In this document: one piece after another, positions 11,723 through 23,945 of the stretch
Layout: the number at the start of each line of letters is the position of its first letter
Position numbering within the stretch: position 1 is the stretch's first letter
Source: Edolisoma coerulescens
Lineage: Eukaryota; Chordata; Aves; Passeriformes; Campephagidae
Assembly (NCBI GenBank): GCA_013397115.1
Contig: VWZW01001369.1
Coordinates: forward strand, 310,001 to 374,000
Length of the DNA stretch: 64,000 nt
Direction: 5' to 3'
The notes under the pieces: generated by a model
What the model was told of the DNA's origin: nothing
Databases searched by the model: none
The model's input: only the letters and a program-made list of their open reading frames with translations
Program-made: the position numbers and the translations under genes

Positions 11723-13334
11723 CAGTGTTTTGAAATGTTCGTAAGAATAATGCTATGTGGACAGCATTCAACCTCAGTTTGGAGAGTCAGGCAAAACACT
11801 ACTTATCAGAGTCTTCCAGCTGAACACATGTACACAGCTCTCCACCCATGGCCAGAAGCAACGACCTTTAGAGAGCTGAGCACTCCATTTGGAAGAGCTT
11901 TTCCAAAGGCATTTCCCCATTGTCTGGACCCAATTGGATGCTTAAGACCATTATGGGAATGACTCATTCATTTACTAACTGCTGGGGAAGACCAGAGCAA
12001 CTGACAGCGTGCAATTACTGCTCAGGGTCCTGCTATTTTCCTGCCTTCAGTGACTGAAAAGGTATTTTCTTACAGAATACCTGTAATCCTAAATAATTTC
12101 TATTTTGTGTTTACTAAGAACACAGAAATTTTACTAGCTCATAGCCCTCTGAAGGTACTTTTAGTGGAAAATGTAATTATTATCTTTTTATTTTAGATAC
12201 CACCATGAAAATAGGCAGAAGAATGTAATATGTATATACAGGACGTGATTGCTGTCTGGTTTGTTTAAATTAGAGAAACTCTATATTTTGAAATTGTACA
12301 AATAACTTAGGAAGTTTGGATTACGAAACTAAAGATAATTGTAAAAGGATATGAAGCTGTAAAAGGATAAGAAAAAACGAAGAGTGATTAAAAAAATACT
12401 TCTCATTAGTATTCCATTTTCTTTAAAAACACAACTTGCTACCAGTTGTGTAAAATAGTGCCAGGCTTTACGCCTAGAGAGCCTCTGGAATCTTTCTGTC
12501 CATATTCTTAATTTTCCTTGTAATGTTTTAAGATTACTTTTTGTCAAAGATTTACTTATCAAACACATTCTAACAGCTTTTACTCCTATGCAGTGCCATG
12601 TAATATTTACTTATTTTTCTATTTGCCTGAGTTTTCTATTAAGTAATTACAAATTAATTGCATAGTACTTACAGAAACTTGCTGTGTGATTGCTTGTTAC
12701 AGCCCTGTGGTTTTGCTGCTTTCCTAATTTGGATGATTCTTTTTCAACAACATATAAAAGCCCTCAATGATAAGCTTTGGCATGAGGACTGAACGTGTCT
12801 TCTGAGGGGTGTCAAAAGTGACAGTAAATGTCAAAATTAACTTGGAAAGTTGCCACTTCACCGGATAAAGAACCAGTCCACCAACTGGTATGTGTCATGA
12901 AATAGTTCATGAAATAGGGTATAGGAGGCCCTTGGTACAGTCTTTTGGAAGTTGTTTCACTCTGCCTTCATAACTCAACATAATAATTTTCCTCCTTTTG
13001 CCACACACGCTGCTGGGCCACACTACCCATCATCCCATGATATCCAGTTGATACCTACTGCAGTTGATCAACTGGACGCCAATCAAACAGAAGGGGAAAG
13101 AAGTGCCTAAATGCCACAATCCAAACGGGGCACTGAAATGCAGTCAGTAACTCTAAAATATGTGACCCCGCCATCCTGGCACAGGCAGAGATAAGCTCAG
13201 TAACTCCAGATTTTTTGCCTTTTTTTCTGCTACAAGGACCTGATTTCCCTGTTCAGTTTAGCAGCCCTTTCTACCAATACATATTTGAATTTTTCTTTGG
13301 ATGACTGCAGTTGGCAATTTTCTATATAAGGTCC
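11723..13334. other. Non-coding DNA between CR1 and LTR
   Basis: This stretch is AT-rich with no recognisable gene or repeat. No target-site duplication flanking the LTR could be identified at its right-hand end. Confidence 0.5.
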
Positions 13335-13877
13335 TGTCCTGGTTTCAGCTAAGGTAGAGGTTCTTCTCAGTAGCTGTTACAGTGCAGTGTTTTGGATTCA
13401 GAATGAGAATGATGTTGATAACACACTGATGCCTTTGGGGTTTTTTTCTAAGTTCTGTTTATCCTAAGTCAAGGACTTCCTTGTCTCATGCTCTGCCAGA
13501 AAGGAAGTACCCAAGAAAACTGGGAGGGAGATTGCTGGGACAGGTGACCCAGACTGACCAGAGGGATATCCCACAGCATAGGAAGTCATGCCCAGTATAT
13601 AAACTGGGAGGAGTTACCCAGAAGGGTGGCTGATCTGGATTTGGGAAGGGGGGGTCTGACACTGGTCAGCAGGTGGTGAACAATTGCATTATGCATTACA
13701 TCTATTATCATTATTATTATTTACCATTATTACTGTACGTTACTTTATTTTCATTTTTATCACACTGTTCTTATCTCAACATACAAGTTTCCCTTTGAGT
13801 GTCCTCCCCATTCCACCAGGGTTTACATTTGCATTGCCACAATGAGTTATGTGAGGCAGGAAAGGCTATAACAGACA
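13335..13877 (+). mobile_element. Solo LTR of an avian endogenous retrovirus (ERVL/class III-like)
   Basis: The element starts with TGTCCTGGTTTCAGCT and probably ends in ...ACAGACA at 13877, giving the TG...CA ends of an LTR and about 543 bases. A TATA box (TATATAAA, 13596-13603) lies in + orientation, followed by a run of ATT repeats (about 13699-13735), an arrangement I recall from a solo-LTR type abundant in neoavian birds. No gag, pol or env sequence flanks it, so it is the product of recombination between two LTRs that removed the internal part. The 3' end is degraded and its boundary approximate, and I see no clear target-site duplication. The family assignment rests on memory of its first 300 bases; class III is likely but unverified. 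Confidence 0.8.
13596..13603 (+). promoter_or_regulatory. TATA box of the solo LTR
   Basis: TATATAAA lies about 260 bases from the LTR start, where the U3/R boundary promoter of such LTRs is expected. Whether the old LTR still drives transcription cannot be told from sequence. Confidence 0.6.
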
Positions 13878-16800
13878 AGCAGCATTGTTTTAACTATCAG
13901 AGTGCTTTTACAATGCTTGTTGGACCTCTAAGGTAATTTCCACCCTCCTCAGGCTCACATACGACCAGAGCCTTCTTCCTAAGTGAAGACAACACAAGAA
14001 ACTTCCACAGGACCATGTTCAGGAGGGCTCACTTTGGTGCAGCATCCTTTCAGCCCTGAGTCTCTCCTAAATCACTGGTGTGAACAGGAGGCACAGATTG
14101 CCATGACCCAGCCTTGCAGCACCACCAGGTTCCTAATTTGTGTTTCCCATGAATGAAGTTCCCAAAAGAGAAAAGAGATAACCCATGATGTGTGACCTAA
14201 AATGAACTAAGCCTTCAGATCGACATTGCGGGAAGATTTCTCTGTCTCTGCCACAATCTGCAAGATTAATGTGGTGAGTGTGCATGGCTACTAACTGCCT
14301 GTGTGTGCCAGTCCCAGAATCAATAAATGTTTTGCAGTTGTTCAGTCACAATGAGAAAATTACAGTCAATTGGCATTTTTAATACAGAAATTAATGGCAC
14401 ACTTCAGTGAGATGACACTGATAAGTGACTGCTTCAGGCACTCAACTGCTCGTGTCTATCTATAACGAGATAGCTGAGGACAGAAAAAAAGGAAGGGGGT
14501 GGGAGAGAAAATAAATCCCCAATGAATCGCTATTAATTGCTTCCCAGCGTACTGACTCACCATATTCTTTACCAGAAGACAGCTTTCAACAATTTTATTT
14601 TTTCAGTATTTATCTCATCTCACTGTGTAAATTTATACTGCACCCCTGAGCAGGGCACCCTGCCCTGCCTTGGTGGTCAGCAGAGACAAGGGGGCACTAC
14701 TGGGACCTGGTGACCTGGATGGTGTCTGGCACCTGCCTTGGGGTGAGGTGGATTGCTCCCTAAACTAGCAAGGGAACCCAGGGTGATTAGCAGAGATTTA
14801 GCTCTGACCTATTTTAGATGTTATAACTAAGCAAGCAAGTCACACTTGGTACTTTTGTTGCCTTAATTTCCCATTAAAAAAGTGAGTATTCCGCATGATC
14901 AAAGACAAGTTTTCCATGAGACCTTCCAATGTGAGAGGTGTGCCATAATGACTGACAAGATATAAGAAGTCATGAGTGCAAGAGCTAAAACTGTCTTTAT
15001 ATAGACAGGTGTTGCAGTGAATATCAGACAGCTCAGGTTGACAAATTCAGTTCAGCTCACTCAAGAATCTGTAAACATTGATATTGGCCCAGACTTCATT
15101 TGACTCCTACTGGCAGTGAAACCTTGGAAATGCATCAATGTGTTATTGGAAAACTCTTGGGAAGCATTTCAGTAGTTCTAATTCAATCTCTAACCAGGAA
15201 GTATAGAAGGAACAGGAAAAAAAATGTTTTTAAACCCATTAAAGCATTGGCAACACCAGCTCTGATGGTGTTGAACAGAAATGAACTGAGTGTGTCTCTG
15301 GAGGGAGCAAGCAGGCTTGGCTTGCCTGGCACACTGGCACATGCAAGAGAGGCAAGAGGGACAGTGTGGATGCTGGGAAAGAGGTAGCACTGCTGTCCCA
15401 CATGTAACGCAGGCGTGTTTTTGCACTGTGGCGAAGGATAAGCTGGCTGATACAAGAGCACCAGAATTTTCTCCCCTCGCTTTTCTTTCCCCTTGGCCTG
15501 TTGGGGCTCAAGATCAGAAATCCTTCTAACATTCCATGATCCGTGAGATGACAACTCAAGCTGGTGCAGACTGTACAGAATCATGGGAGGCCAAGATTGC
15601 CCTGCAGGGCCAGCACCAGAGCTGTGACCAGAACAGTGTCATGGAAAGCTGCAGCCACTGCAGCCACAAGGGAGAGCAGGAGGAGGACACCAACAGGCTG
15701 CTTATGAAGGATTTCTTGTGGGTCACTTTGCTTGGGGCATCATCATTTTGGGGCTCACAGAGTAACTGCCAGATGGAGCCTAAGGATTGTGCTGCTGAAG
15801 AAAAGTCAATGAGGCTGCAGAATAAAAGCCTCTTTCTGACAATCATCACAAAAATCACCACTAGTATTGAAAAACATTTTATAATACTGACAATGAAACA
15901 CTAAATTTGCACAAAATCTCCAGCAGTAGGTATGACATTGACACAAGCATTTAGCATGTTTTGGGGATGGGGAGGATGGAAAGGACAGAAAGGTGGCTGG
16001 AGTATTTCTTAAATTCACTTCTCACCCTGTATGTCTACAATGTCAACAAAACCTGTTTTTTTCCCTTCATTCACATAAATATTATCTGCACAAGAATGTA
16101 AACAACAGTAAAAAAGTGGAATCTGGACACAGGTCAGCTCTTTGAGGAGTGCCTGCTTTCTGAAGTCATGCACGTGCACACAGTCCTGCAGCTTATAGCC
16201 TATAGCTGTAAGATCACATCAGACATGAAGAGTATAACTTTCCATGCCAGAGCAGAGAGCAAGCCAGTTATGTCTTCTAATGACAGAAATAGAATACAAA
16301 GCATCCCATGCCTTAAACTGCATGTTCTAGCCCTATCTACATAATGCTTTCCACAAAATTAATTGTGTTTTTCCATTATTGAGAATTGTGAGTGTTGATA
16401 GTGTCCCATCCCTCTTGCCTTGTTGGCAATTCCCTATCTATAGCTTTTTCACATGTGTCACTAGGAGATGCTGCCCAGAGACAGTTCACTGCTGAGCGTC
16501 TGTGCTGTGCCTAATAAAATGCTGAGGTGTGAAATGTCTGCCACAGAACAACACTATGATGAAACAGCATGAAATATATCTTCCCAGCCCTCCTGGACAA
16601 CTGTAGAGCAACATATCTCCTAATCTCTTCTGAAACCTGTAAGCTCAGGCAAGGCACTGACTGCACAGGGAGGCAAATGAATAAGGATTGCACCCATTTT
16701 TCACTAGGCTCTATAACTGCTTTTATTGTTATTGTAATTTTGAACAATTAAGCCTATGAAGGAGGGATCTGACTGGAAATCAGACCAGGATTAAAAAAAA

Positions 16801-18269
16801 ACAGGGGGGAATGATGGGATTAATCTTCCTTTAGGACCCCTTCTGACAAATGTGTGTTGGTGGCCATGAACCTGTGTTTGGCTCCTCATATAATGCAATA
16901 TCATCTTGCTCAGCAGTTACTGTACCAACAGCTTTGCCTACGCTCTTACTCCATCATGAGGCACCTTGAACCCTCTCGTTTTCTCACAGACAGAGGTCCA
17001 ACCCCCTACTTACAAAAATGATTTAATGAAAACAACACTGTTCTTTAGGAGACAGCAAATGTTCTTTTTTCTGTCTGCTGCATCTGGAGCTCAGTTCCCT
17101 ACACAGTGAAGGAGAAACAAAATCAGCTGGTTTTCAGAGGATTTACAATGACCTGACACAGGTGCATTTATCTGAGGGGCACTGCTAAGGGGAATCAGCC
17201 TTGATCCAAAGAACTCATGGAGCTTCACCTCTTTGCAATGGCTGAGGGTCCAGCTGACACTGTGCCTGTGTACAGATAGAATAGTCACTTCTCACAAGAA
17301 ACACCACAAAAACTTACAGGACCATTCAACAGGTGGGAAAAGCACTTTTGACAGAATATGGTCAGACAGAAGTTTTGGTGCCATTTGTATCTCCACTAAG
17401 CTCTACAAGAACATGGGATGTCTTCTTTGCAGTTGGCCTGCAGAAATATGACATCATTGTAGACAACAGAAAAGACTTGGGAGAGAAGAAAGGAAAATGT
17501 TTTAATATTTACTCCGTTTAAGACTCAGAAGTTTCCCATTGAATATTATTTGTAGCAATGGTCAAAGCTAGGACCTATTTTTCACTTTTTGAGGAGAGTT
17601 GTTTTTATTAGCACAGGTGTATGCAGTAATAAATAAATGCTTAAAAGCATTTAATGTCAAATTTGCCCTCATAAACTAGCAGGAACATACCTTGAAATTT
17701 TTAGAGCCTACAGGTAAGCTAACAGCCTGGTGTGCAAGTACATAATAGAGTGTATGGTTTTGATTATAAAGTAGTAATTTCCCTCATTAACATATATAAA
17801 CACTTAAATATCCTATAGGTATTTAAACTTGTTTTATTCTGAATACACTTTTCTTAGTATTACAAACCTTGCCCACTGTTTAATTCTAGAAAAAAATATT
17901 TACTGTAAAAGATACTTGCTGAAAGATGTTTGTTTGATAGCCTGCTTGGCAGCTGGTAAACCACCACCAGTATCAGCTGGAACAAAGGCAGGGGACCTGT
18001 AGCTCAGCATTCGGCACATCTGATGACAGCCTGGCAGAGAGAAAGGGCATGTCCTCATGGCTCAGAATTTTCACTCCATGTCAAGCTCTTCATAATAAAA
18101 TCCTTGGAATCCACCCGCTAAAACCTTTGGTCTAAGAAGCATGCTTATAAAAGCCTCTGACTTTGAGGTCTGCTTTCTGGGACTAAATCATATTATTTCA
18201 TCCTCTGAAGGAAAGCTGACATTAGCAGGACTTGGTGGGTACATTAAAGGACAGAGTTTGACCCAGTGG
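13878..18269. other. Non-coding DNA, one possible conserved patch
   Basis: No gene or transposon is recognised. Overlapping open frames at 15100-15904 on both strands are mutually exclusive and carry no known domain. The stretch 14400-14580 keeps several CpGs and homeodomain-like ATTA motifs and could be conserved non-coding DNA. A perfect 9-base-arm palindrome lies at 17634-17653. Confidence 0.5.
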
Positions 18270-18372
18270 CTTAAGAAAAAAATAAAAGAGATAGGACTCT
18301 AAGGTTCAAGTCCATATTACTGCTTGGCAAACTGAAAGGAGTGAAATCATTGCCTTAAGAAAAAAAATAAAA
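18270..18372. repeat. 18-base direct repeat flanking a 66-base segment; possible SINE relic
   Basis: CTTAAGAAAAAAATAAAA occurs at 18270-18287 and, with one extra A, at 18354-18372. Between them, near 18303, is GGTTCAAGTCC, which fits the RNA polymerase III B-box consensus GGTTCRANTCC of tRNAs and tRNA-derived SINEs. I see no convincing A box, and no cloverleaf can be drawn, so this is not a tRNA gene. It may be the decayed core of an ancient SINE with target-site duplication, or a chance duplication containing a B-box-like word. Confidence 0.35.
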
Positions 18373-21300
18373 ATTAGAACATTTTGGCTGCAAAACCTAT
18401 AAATCCACATCCACATGTGCATACTTCATATTGAGGACTTACTTTGTAATAGTCTGGTAGTCAATCAATCCCTCAGTACCTGGTAGCTTGGACAGGTCAG
18501 GGGAGATGAGCCCTCACTCTAACTTTTTGTTAGAGATGGCAGATCTCAATTGCAGCTGCTTAGAACTTTTACTTTTTAACCATCTTTAAGCACTGAAGAA
18601 AATCTGGGTGTATGGCTCTGCATGATTTTCTAGGAGAAACTTCCAGCAAAAGTGCTCCTCCTGGCTCTGAGAATGAGGCTAAGGGAGGAAAAAGCATTGT
18701 TTTGTCCATGTGGGCCCAGGAGGGACTAGTTCAGATGGGGACTGAGAGGCTCAGCAACGCAAACTGCTCCAGCTGCCAGCTCTATAACTTTAAAGCCCCA
18801 GCGTGTGTGAGCACACTGGATAAAGAAGTCCTCCCCTTGACTCCACTTCTGGCTGTATCACTTCTGACTAATGAGAGGCAGAAGCAGAAGAGGAAGAAGG
18901 CAAGTGGCAGAAGGCAGCAGAGGTGCCATAGATAAATGGGGAGGAAGGATGAAAGGGGACCGCTAGCCTGTAAGACACTTCCACCAGCACAGGACCTGAG
19001 ACCTGATCCTCAACAGCCTGCTGTCAGCAAATACCTGGGAAACCACTGATGGAAACAGCATGGCAGTCCTGTCAGGAGATGGCTCAAGCAGCATGCTATT
19101 GCTATCAGTTACTTCTAGTCACCCACTACCGGAAACCTGGAGTTTTTGTCCCTCCTGAGATGATCTGGACAATGACTTGGACATTTTCAGCTCTACATTG
19201 TTTAAAAAGTGAAGAAATTAAATTAGACTACTATTAAAAGAACACAAAGATTGCAAAGTCAGGTGCTGAAGAGACGGGAAGTGCCTGAGTCCATATGATG
19301 GACCTCCCTTGCTTTCCTTCTACTCATGTGAGATGACAGTGCTGCACAAGAAGTGACTGCGTGCTCATTTTTCCGTGGGCACCCTGACTCTTGTGGAGCA
19401 GAGGATGGCCATTGCTCAGAGTGTGAAAGCTGGTGTGTGGATGTGGGATTGTGAAGGATTGCTTCATCCAGACATGGAAAATGTGTCCTGGGTCACACAA
19501 GGCACTACAGAACAGTTTCAGTCTATGGTTCTCATTTTGTTGTCATGAATCACAAACGTTTTCCTTTGCAAACAAAATCACAAAGAGCTGCTTTTTTTTC
19601 CTGTGGTAATGTTATTGATCATATAAAACAGCCCCCAAGTTCTTAGGGGAGTGGTGAGGTTTTCAGGAGATCAAAGGAGAGAAGAGGCAAAAAAACTCCC
19701 AAATTTTCAGAAATGCAAATACATGGGACCTGGAACAGCAGCAGTGAGTAGGTACATTTGTAGACCCTATGGCAAGAAAACAAGCATAACAATCATACTG
19801 TTAAAGACTGTCATGAGGAATATTTTCAAAGAGTCCAGATTAAAGTCAAAATAAGCCAACTCTGGCATTGTTCTCTAGTGTTGAATGTTTGACCTTACAG
19901 GTATGTGACTTAGAGATCTGCATGTTAAAGTTAGGTATGTGGAGAAACCAGATACAAATACAGCACCCTGTACCCTCCATTCAATTGCTTTTTTGAATTC
20001 ATGTCAGATTACAATGACTGAAAGCCAGTGAAACATTGATGATCTCCATCCAGAGTTGGTAGCTGTAGAGAAATCAGCTTCAGCTGAAATTATGTTTTAT
20101 AGCTAAGAGGCAAAAAGCAGTCGGGGACTGCAGACTGCTTTTACCTAGCACTTGAAAGAGAGCTCTTTCTGTTGAAAATCAAAAAGCTTTGGTAAGGGAA
20201 GGAAAAAAAGCATAGCTATTGGCTCTAGTGTTTGGTAAAATAAAACACATTTTCCAATATTTTTCTTCCAGCATTTTGCTGAAGATAATTTAACAGGAGT
20301 TCAAGAATCAAAATAAAAACACTAGTGAAGAGGCAAAATAAAGGAATGGAAATATCTTTCTTATAAATATCTCCAAAGTCTAGGCCTACACAATAGCTGG
20401 ATCTTACCAAGTCAGTAAACCATATTGCTAAATTTGGAGAGTCCTAACATTTTGCAGCTTCCTTATTGCACAGTTATCAAAGGAGAGAGCTTAAACTCTT
20501 CCTAAAGGCGTGAATGTAACACCTCAGGTAATGAGGAATTTTACTCTAGAACCTATTCCTGTCTTTCACACCTAGATCTAGAAAAACAGAACATAGAATG
20601 ATGGGCAGGAGGGGAATAAAAAAATCCCCACAAACAAAAAACCCATAAAAAACCACACAAACCCTCACCACTTAAAAACCACATGCTGTACTCATTTTAT
20701 TCTCAATATCCTTGATTCTCTGGTACAAACACTGTCAATACCCAGTCAGTATGTTCAGGGCTTCCATTCAAATAAAAGAATGCTTCAAGGAAAGCAGCCC
20801 TGGCTATTGCAGGTGCTCTCCTTGCTACTGTTCTTTCTACAACTGTAGAAGATACCATTTTAGCAGTAAAGTTTTCTAGGCTTAGAATAATTTCCTCAGC
20901 TCTCTAGAGCTTGACAAAGAAAAGGAGACATAAAATCAGAAAACTATCAATAACTCTTTTCTAACACTTTCACTAGAAAACACTAGCAAGGTATGCATTA
21001 CATTTTTAACTGGAATTTTTTTGGAAGAAGACAAAACCAGAAAGAACAAAAACACACCCCCACCAAACCACTTAATATGCTTTGCCAGCAAACATATTAA
21101 TTTGTATGTCTTGGATTCTATCTGCAGCTGATATTCTCTTTAATCAAAAATACTGAACAGAATCAAAGAAAAAATGCTGATTTATATTTTATTGCTCATG
21201 TTTTATCTTTCTCAGTTGCATGAAAGACCTATTTTCTGCACTGTTAACAGATCTTAATTTAAATATGTTAACACAAACATTTGTATGCCTATTTTACATA

Positions 21301-23769
21301 CAAATACCTTGTATAAGTAAATAACAATGCATACATGTATATGTAGACATGTAAGTATACAGATATACAAACTTCAATTATTTTTAAAAATACATCAAAG
21401 AAAGCCACTATTGTTATCCACCAGCTGTGACCAGAACTGTCTCTTTAACATGCTGCATTTAATGAGATATTATGTTAGCATTTCTCCCTCTCTGTATTTC
21501 CCTGAAAAAAAAAATCTATGTTAAAATCAGTAAGGGAATTATGTAAATAAAGTACCAACCCTGATGAAACAGCAATTATATATCTCAGCAGCTGCGTACA
21601 TCCATTTATGATAGATGATTAACTAGCAAATTGTTTGCATACTTGTTTTATGGAGCATTTGGCAATTTAACTATTAGCTATGAAGGTTTAGCCAAAAGTC
21701 ATTAAAATGCTTAGACTAGTATAGATCACAGGTGGTACTGTTTTGGGAAGCTTATAAAACACTGAAATGTAAGAGATACCTTAAAGCAAAGGACTATATC
21801 CACAGAGGGGTGTCCATGGGATGTGAGTAGGGACCACATTGGACACCTGATCCACCCACTTGGTGGTTCATGGGGACTCAAAAGAACCAGGTTCTGGCTT
21901 CTTCTCCTGTTTCAGGGTGATTTCAGCCCTAACACTGATGCCACGAAAGTTGCCTTGTGCTTTAGTCCTTTTGACAGTCTGTGGCAAGGGGCATCTTTGC
22001 AACCAGCAAAATGTGAGAAAGTCTCTAGAACTTCACCGGTGGATCTTGGCTGTTTGAGACTTGGATTCCAGCTCCACTTTCATGGATGTTTAATGTAACT
22101 AGCACAGTCACAAATGCTACACTGGCACAGGGATCATCACAACATAGAAGTCTTCTCTCTCTTTTACCTAGTGAATGTGCAAATTTTAGAAGGAAGGACC
22201 ATCCCCACCAAAAGCATTGGAAATCTTTTGTAATGTGGGTTAAAATCTGCTCAGAAAGGAACCTGCATATTGTTTTCCTGCAGTTTGGGTAAGTCTGACA
22301 CCTGAGCTGTGGAAAAGAGCAAACAGCCTCTTCCAGGTGTGACTGGGGTGGTTGAAGACACGTTACCACTGTCATCATCCAAAGATTACTTCTGCTGTCG
22401 TTGAGCAAGTGGAATGTAATTGTGGGTTGTCCCTTTTTGTGTTTAGCGTCAAATGAATAGAGAAAATCAGACTTAGTACTAAAATAGATGGAGGCTTTTG
22501 TGTATTTTCATTTACCAGATGCTGTAGCAACCAGCATCCACCAGTGACAGATGCCTAAAAGGTACATGGGCTGCTCTGAAGGCAGGTATGTTCAGGTTCT
22601 GACTGAAGTGAGCATGGGTACACACTTTGGAGTTTAAGAGTTCTCTGAAAGTTTTTTTTCTTCTTTTGTTCAGAGGGACAACGAATATTTTTGTTCTGTT
22701 ATTGCTGTACTCCATTATTTTCATGAGAACAGGTACAGTACAAGAAGGGACAGTTTGGCCCTTTCTGTTGAGACAGCAGCACACAGCTGCATAACCCAAG
22801 GGAGAAGCTGCTCTGTGTAAGGCAATTTGCATCGGTGCGTCCCTCCTTGTTCTCCATGTGTCTGTCCCTGTACTTTGCTGTAGGAGAAGAGCTGATGCTT
22901 CTCCACTGACCATGCAAATCTGTCTGCTCCCATCCCTGACTCCTTCCCACCGGACCACGTTCACAATCACTTCTCCAAGCACTGCAGAGGCAGCCCTTGT
23001 TTCTAGACAGGCAGAGCTCCATGGTGTGCGCAAGAAAATGTGCATGTGACCAAAGAGTTGCCCTGTATCCATTGCCAAACCCAACACAAACACTGGTCTG
23101 CTGGTGCTGACACCCAGAGCTCATACAGCTCTAGCTGTTAGTCACAGACACAAGGCTCACTTGCTGTTTAGTGGAGAAGAAAAAGCATCAGCATAAGCCC
23201 ACGTGTAGCTGCAACTGCAGTGCTGTGGAGGTATATGTGTATAAATTACAGCTGCGCCCTGCCTGCTTCTCCCTGCCATCTCAGCATGCCTCTCCTTTGC
23301 CTTCTGCCCTGCTCTTGCAGACCCCCACTCACCTCCTCCCATCATAAAGGTGGCATCTGAGCTCATACTGCAAGTGTTAAATTTATAAACATTGTTTTGG
23401 AGGTTTGAGGCAAAACAGAAATGAGCTCATGATCCCAAAATCCTACTTATTCACCAAGCTATCATCAGTATATGAGCCCATACCAGTTTAATTTTGCTGT
23501 GATAGTAAGCAGAAGAATTTAAGCAGCAAGTTGCACCTGGCCAAAAATGGACTGTTTTTATTTCTTTGAAATTCCAACCACAAAACACATTTTCCCTGTG
23601 TTCTCTCTTGCCTCAGCAGAAACCTCACTAGCGTCAGAGTTAACCTGGAAGATTCATGAGGAATTAGAGAAATACATTGTTTGCTCTATTTGTGAAACAT
23701 ACTTTCCAGGAACAGTATTTCCTTCTGTTCCCTTCTCTCAGATTTCCCCCCAGCCCGTTGCTATGCCGG
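18373..23769. other. Non-coding DNA, nothing recognised
   Basis: No gene or transposon is recognised. The largest frames (22512-23124 on the minus strand, up to 193 codons in two overlapping frames) have no domain, signal peptide or splice context I can identify. The region around 21290-21370 is rich in ATAC/GTAT dinucleotide-like words, a decayed simple repeat. Confidence 0.5.
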
Positions 23770-23945
23770 TGCTGTGTGTACTCTCTTAGCTTGCAGCACG
23801 AGCTGCCTATGGCAAGGAGCTATTATTTGTGCTCCTCTATCATGCAGCTCTGTCACTATGGGCATGGCAGCCCACGCCAACGATCTCCGGTACAGAACGC
23901 TAACCGGGCAGATGAGTCTTTCATCGAGACGGTCATTGACTCCCC
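23770..23945. promoter_or_regulatory. CpG-bearing island, candidate conserved non-coding element
   Basis: Within 23875-23935 there are seven CpG dinucleotides in about 60 bases, in a window where CpGs are rare. This is too small for a standard CpG island and no TATA or exon is apparent. It could be a conserved enhancer or an unmethylated short element. A + strand frame crosses it (23677-23970) but resembles no known protein. The function is inferred from composition only. Confidence 0.25.

Noticed and set aside
11522..11962. 146-codon + frame starting in the CR1 tail
   Set aside because: Its first half is the antisense of the CR1 3' end, so the frame is a transposon shadow running into unrelated DNA.
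15100..15904. Cluster of frames on both strands
   Set aside because: Mutually overlapping frames in several phases without recognisable domains are expected in a less AT-rich patch.
18303..18313. tRNA gene suggested by a B-box word
   Set aside because: No A box, anticodon stem or acceptor stem can be drawn around it. It was kept only as a possible SINE relic.
22512..23124. Overlapping minus-strand frames up to 193 codons
   Set aside because: Two long frames share the same DNA and neither resembles a known protein, which points to a local shortage of stop codons and not to a gene.
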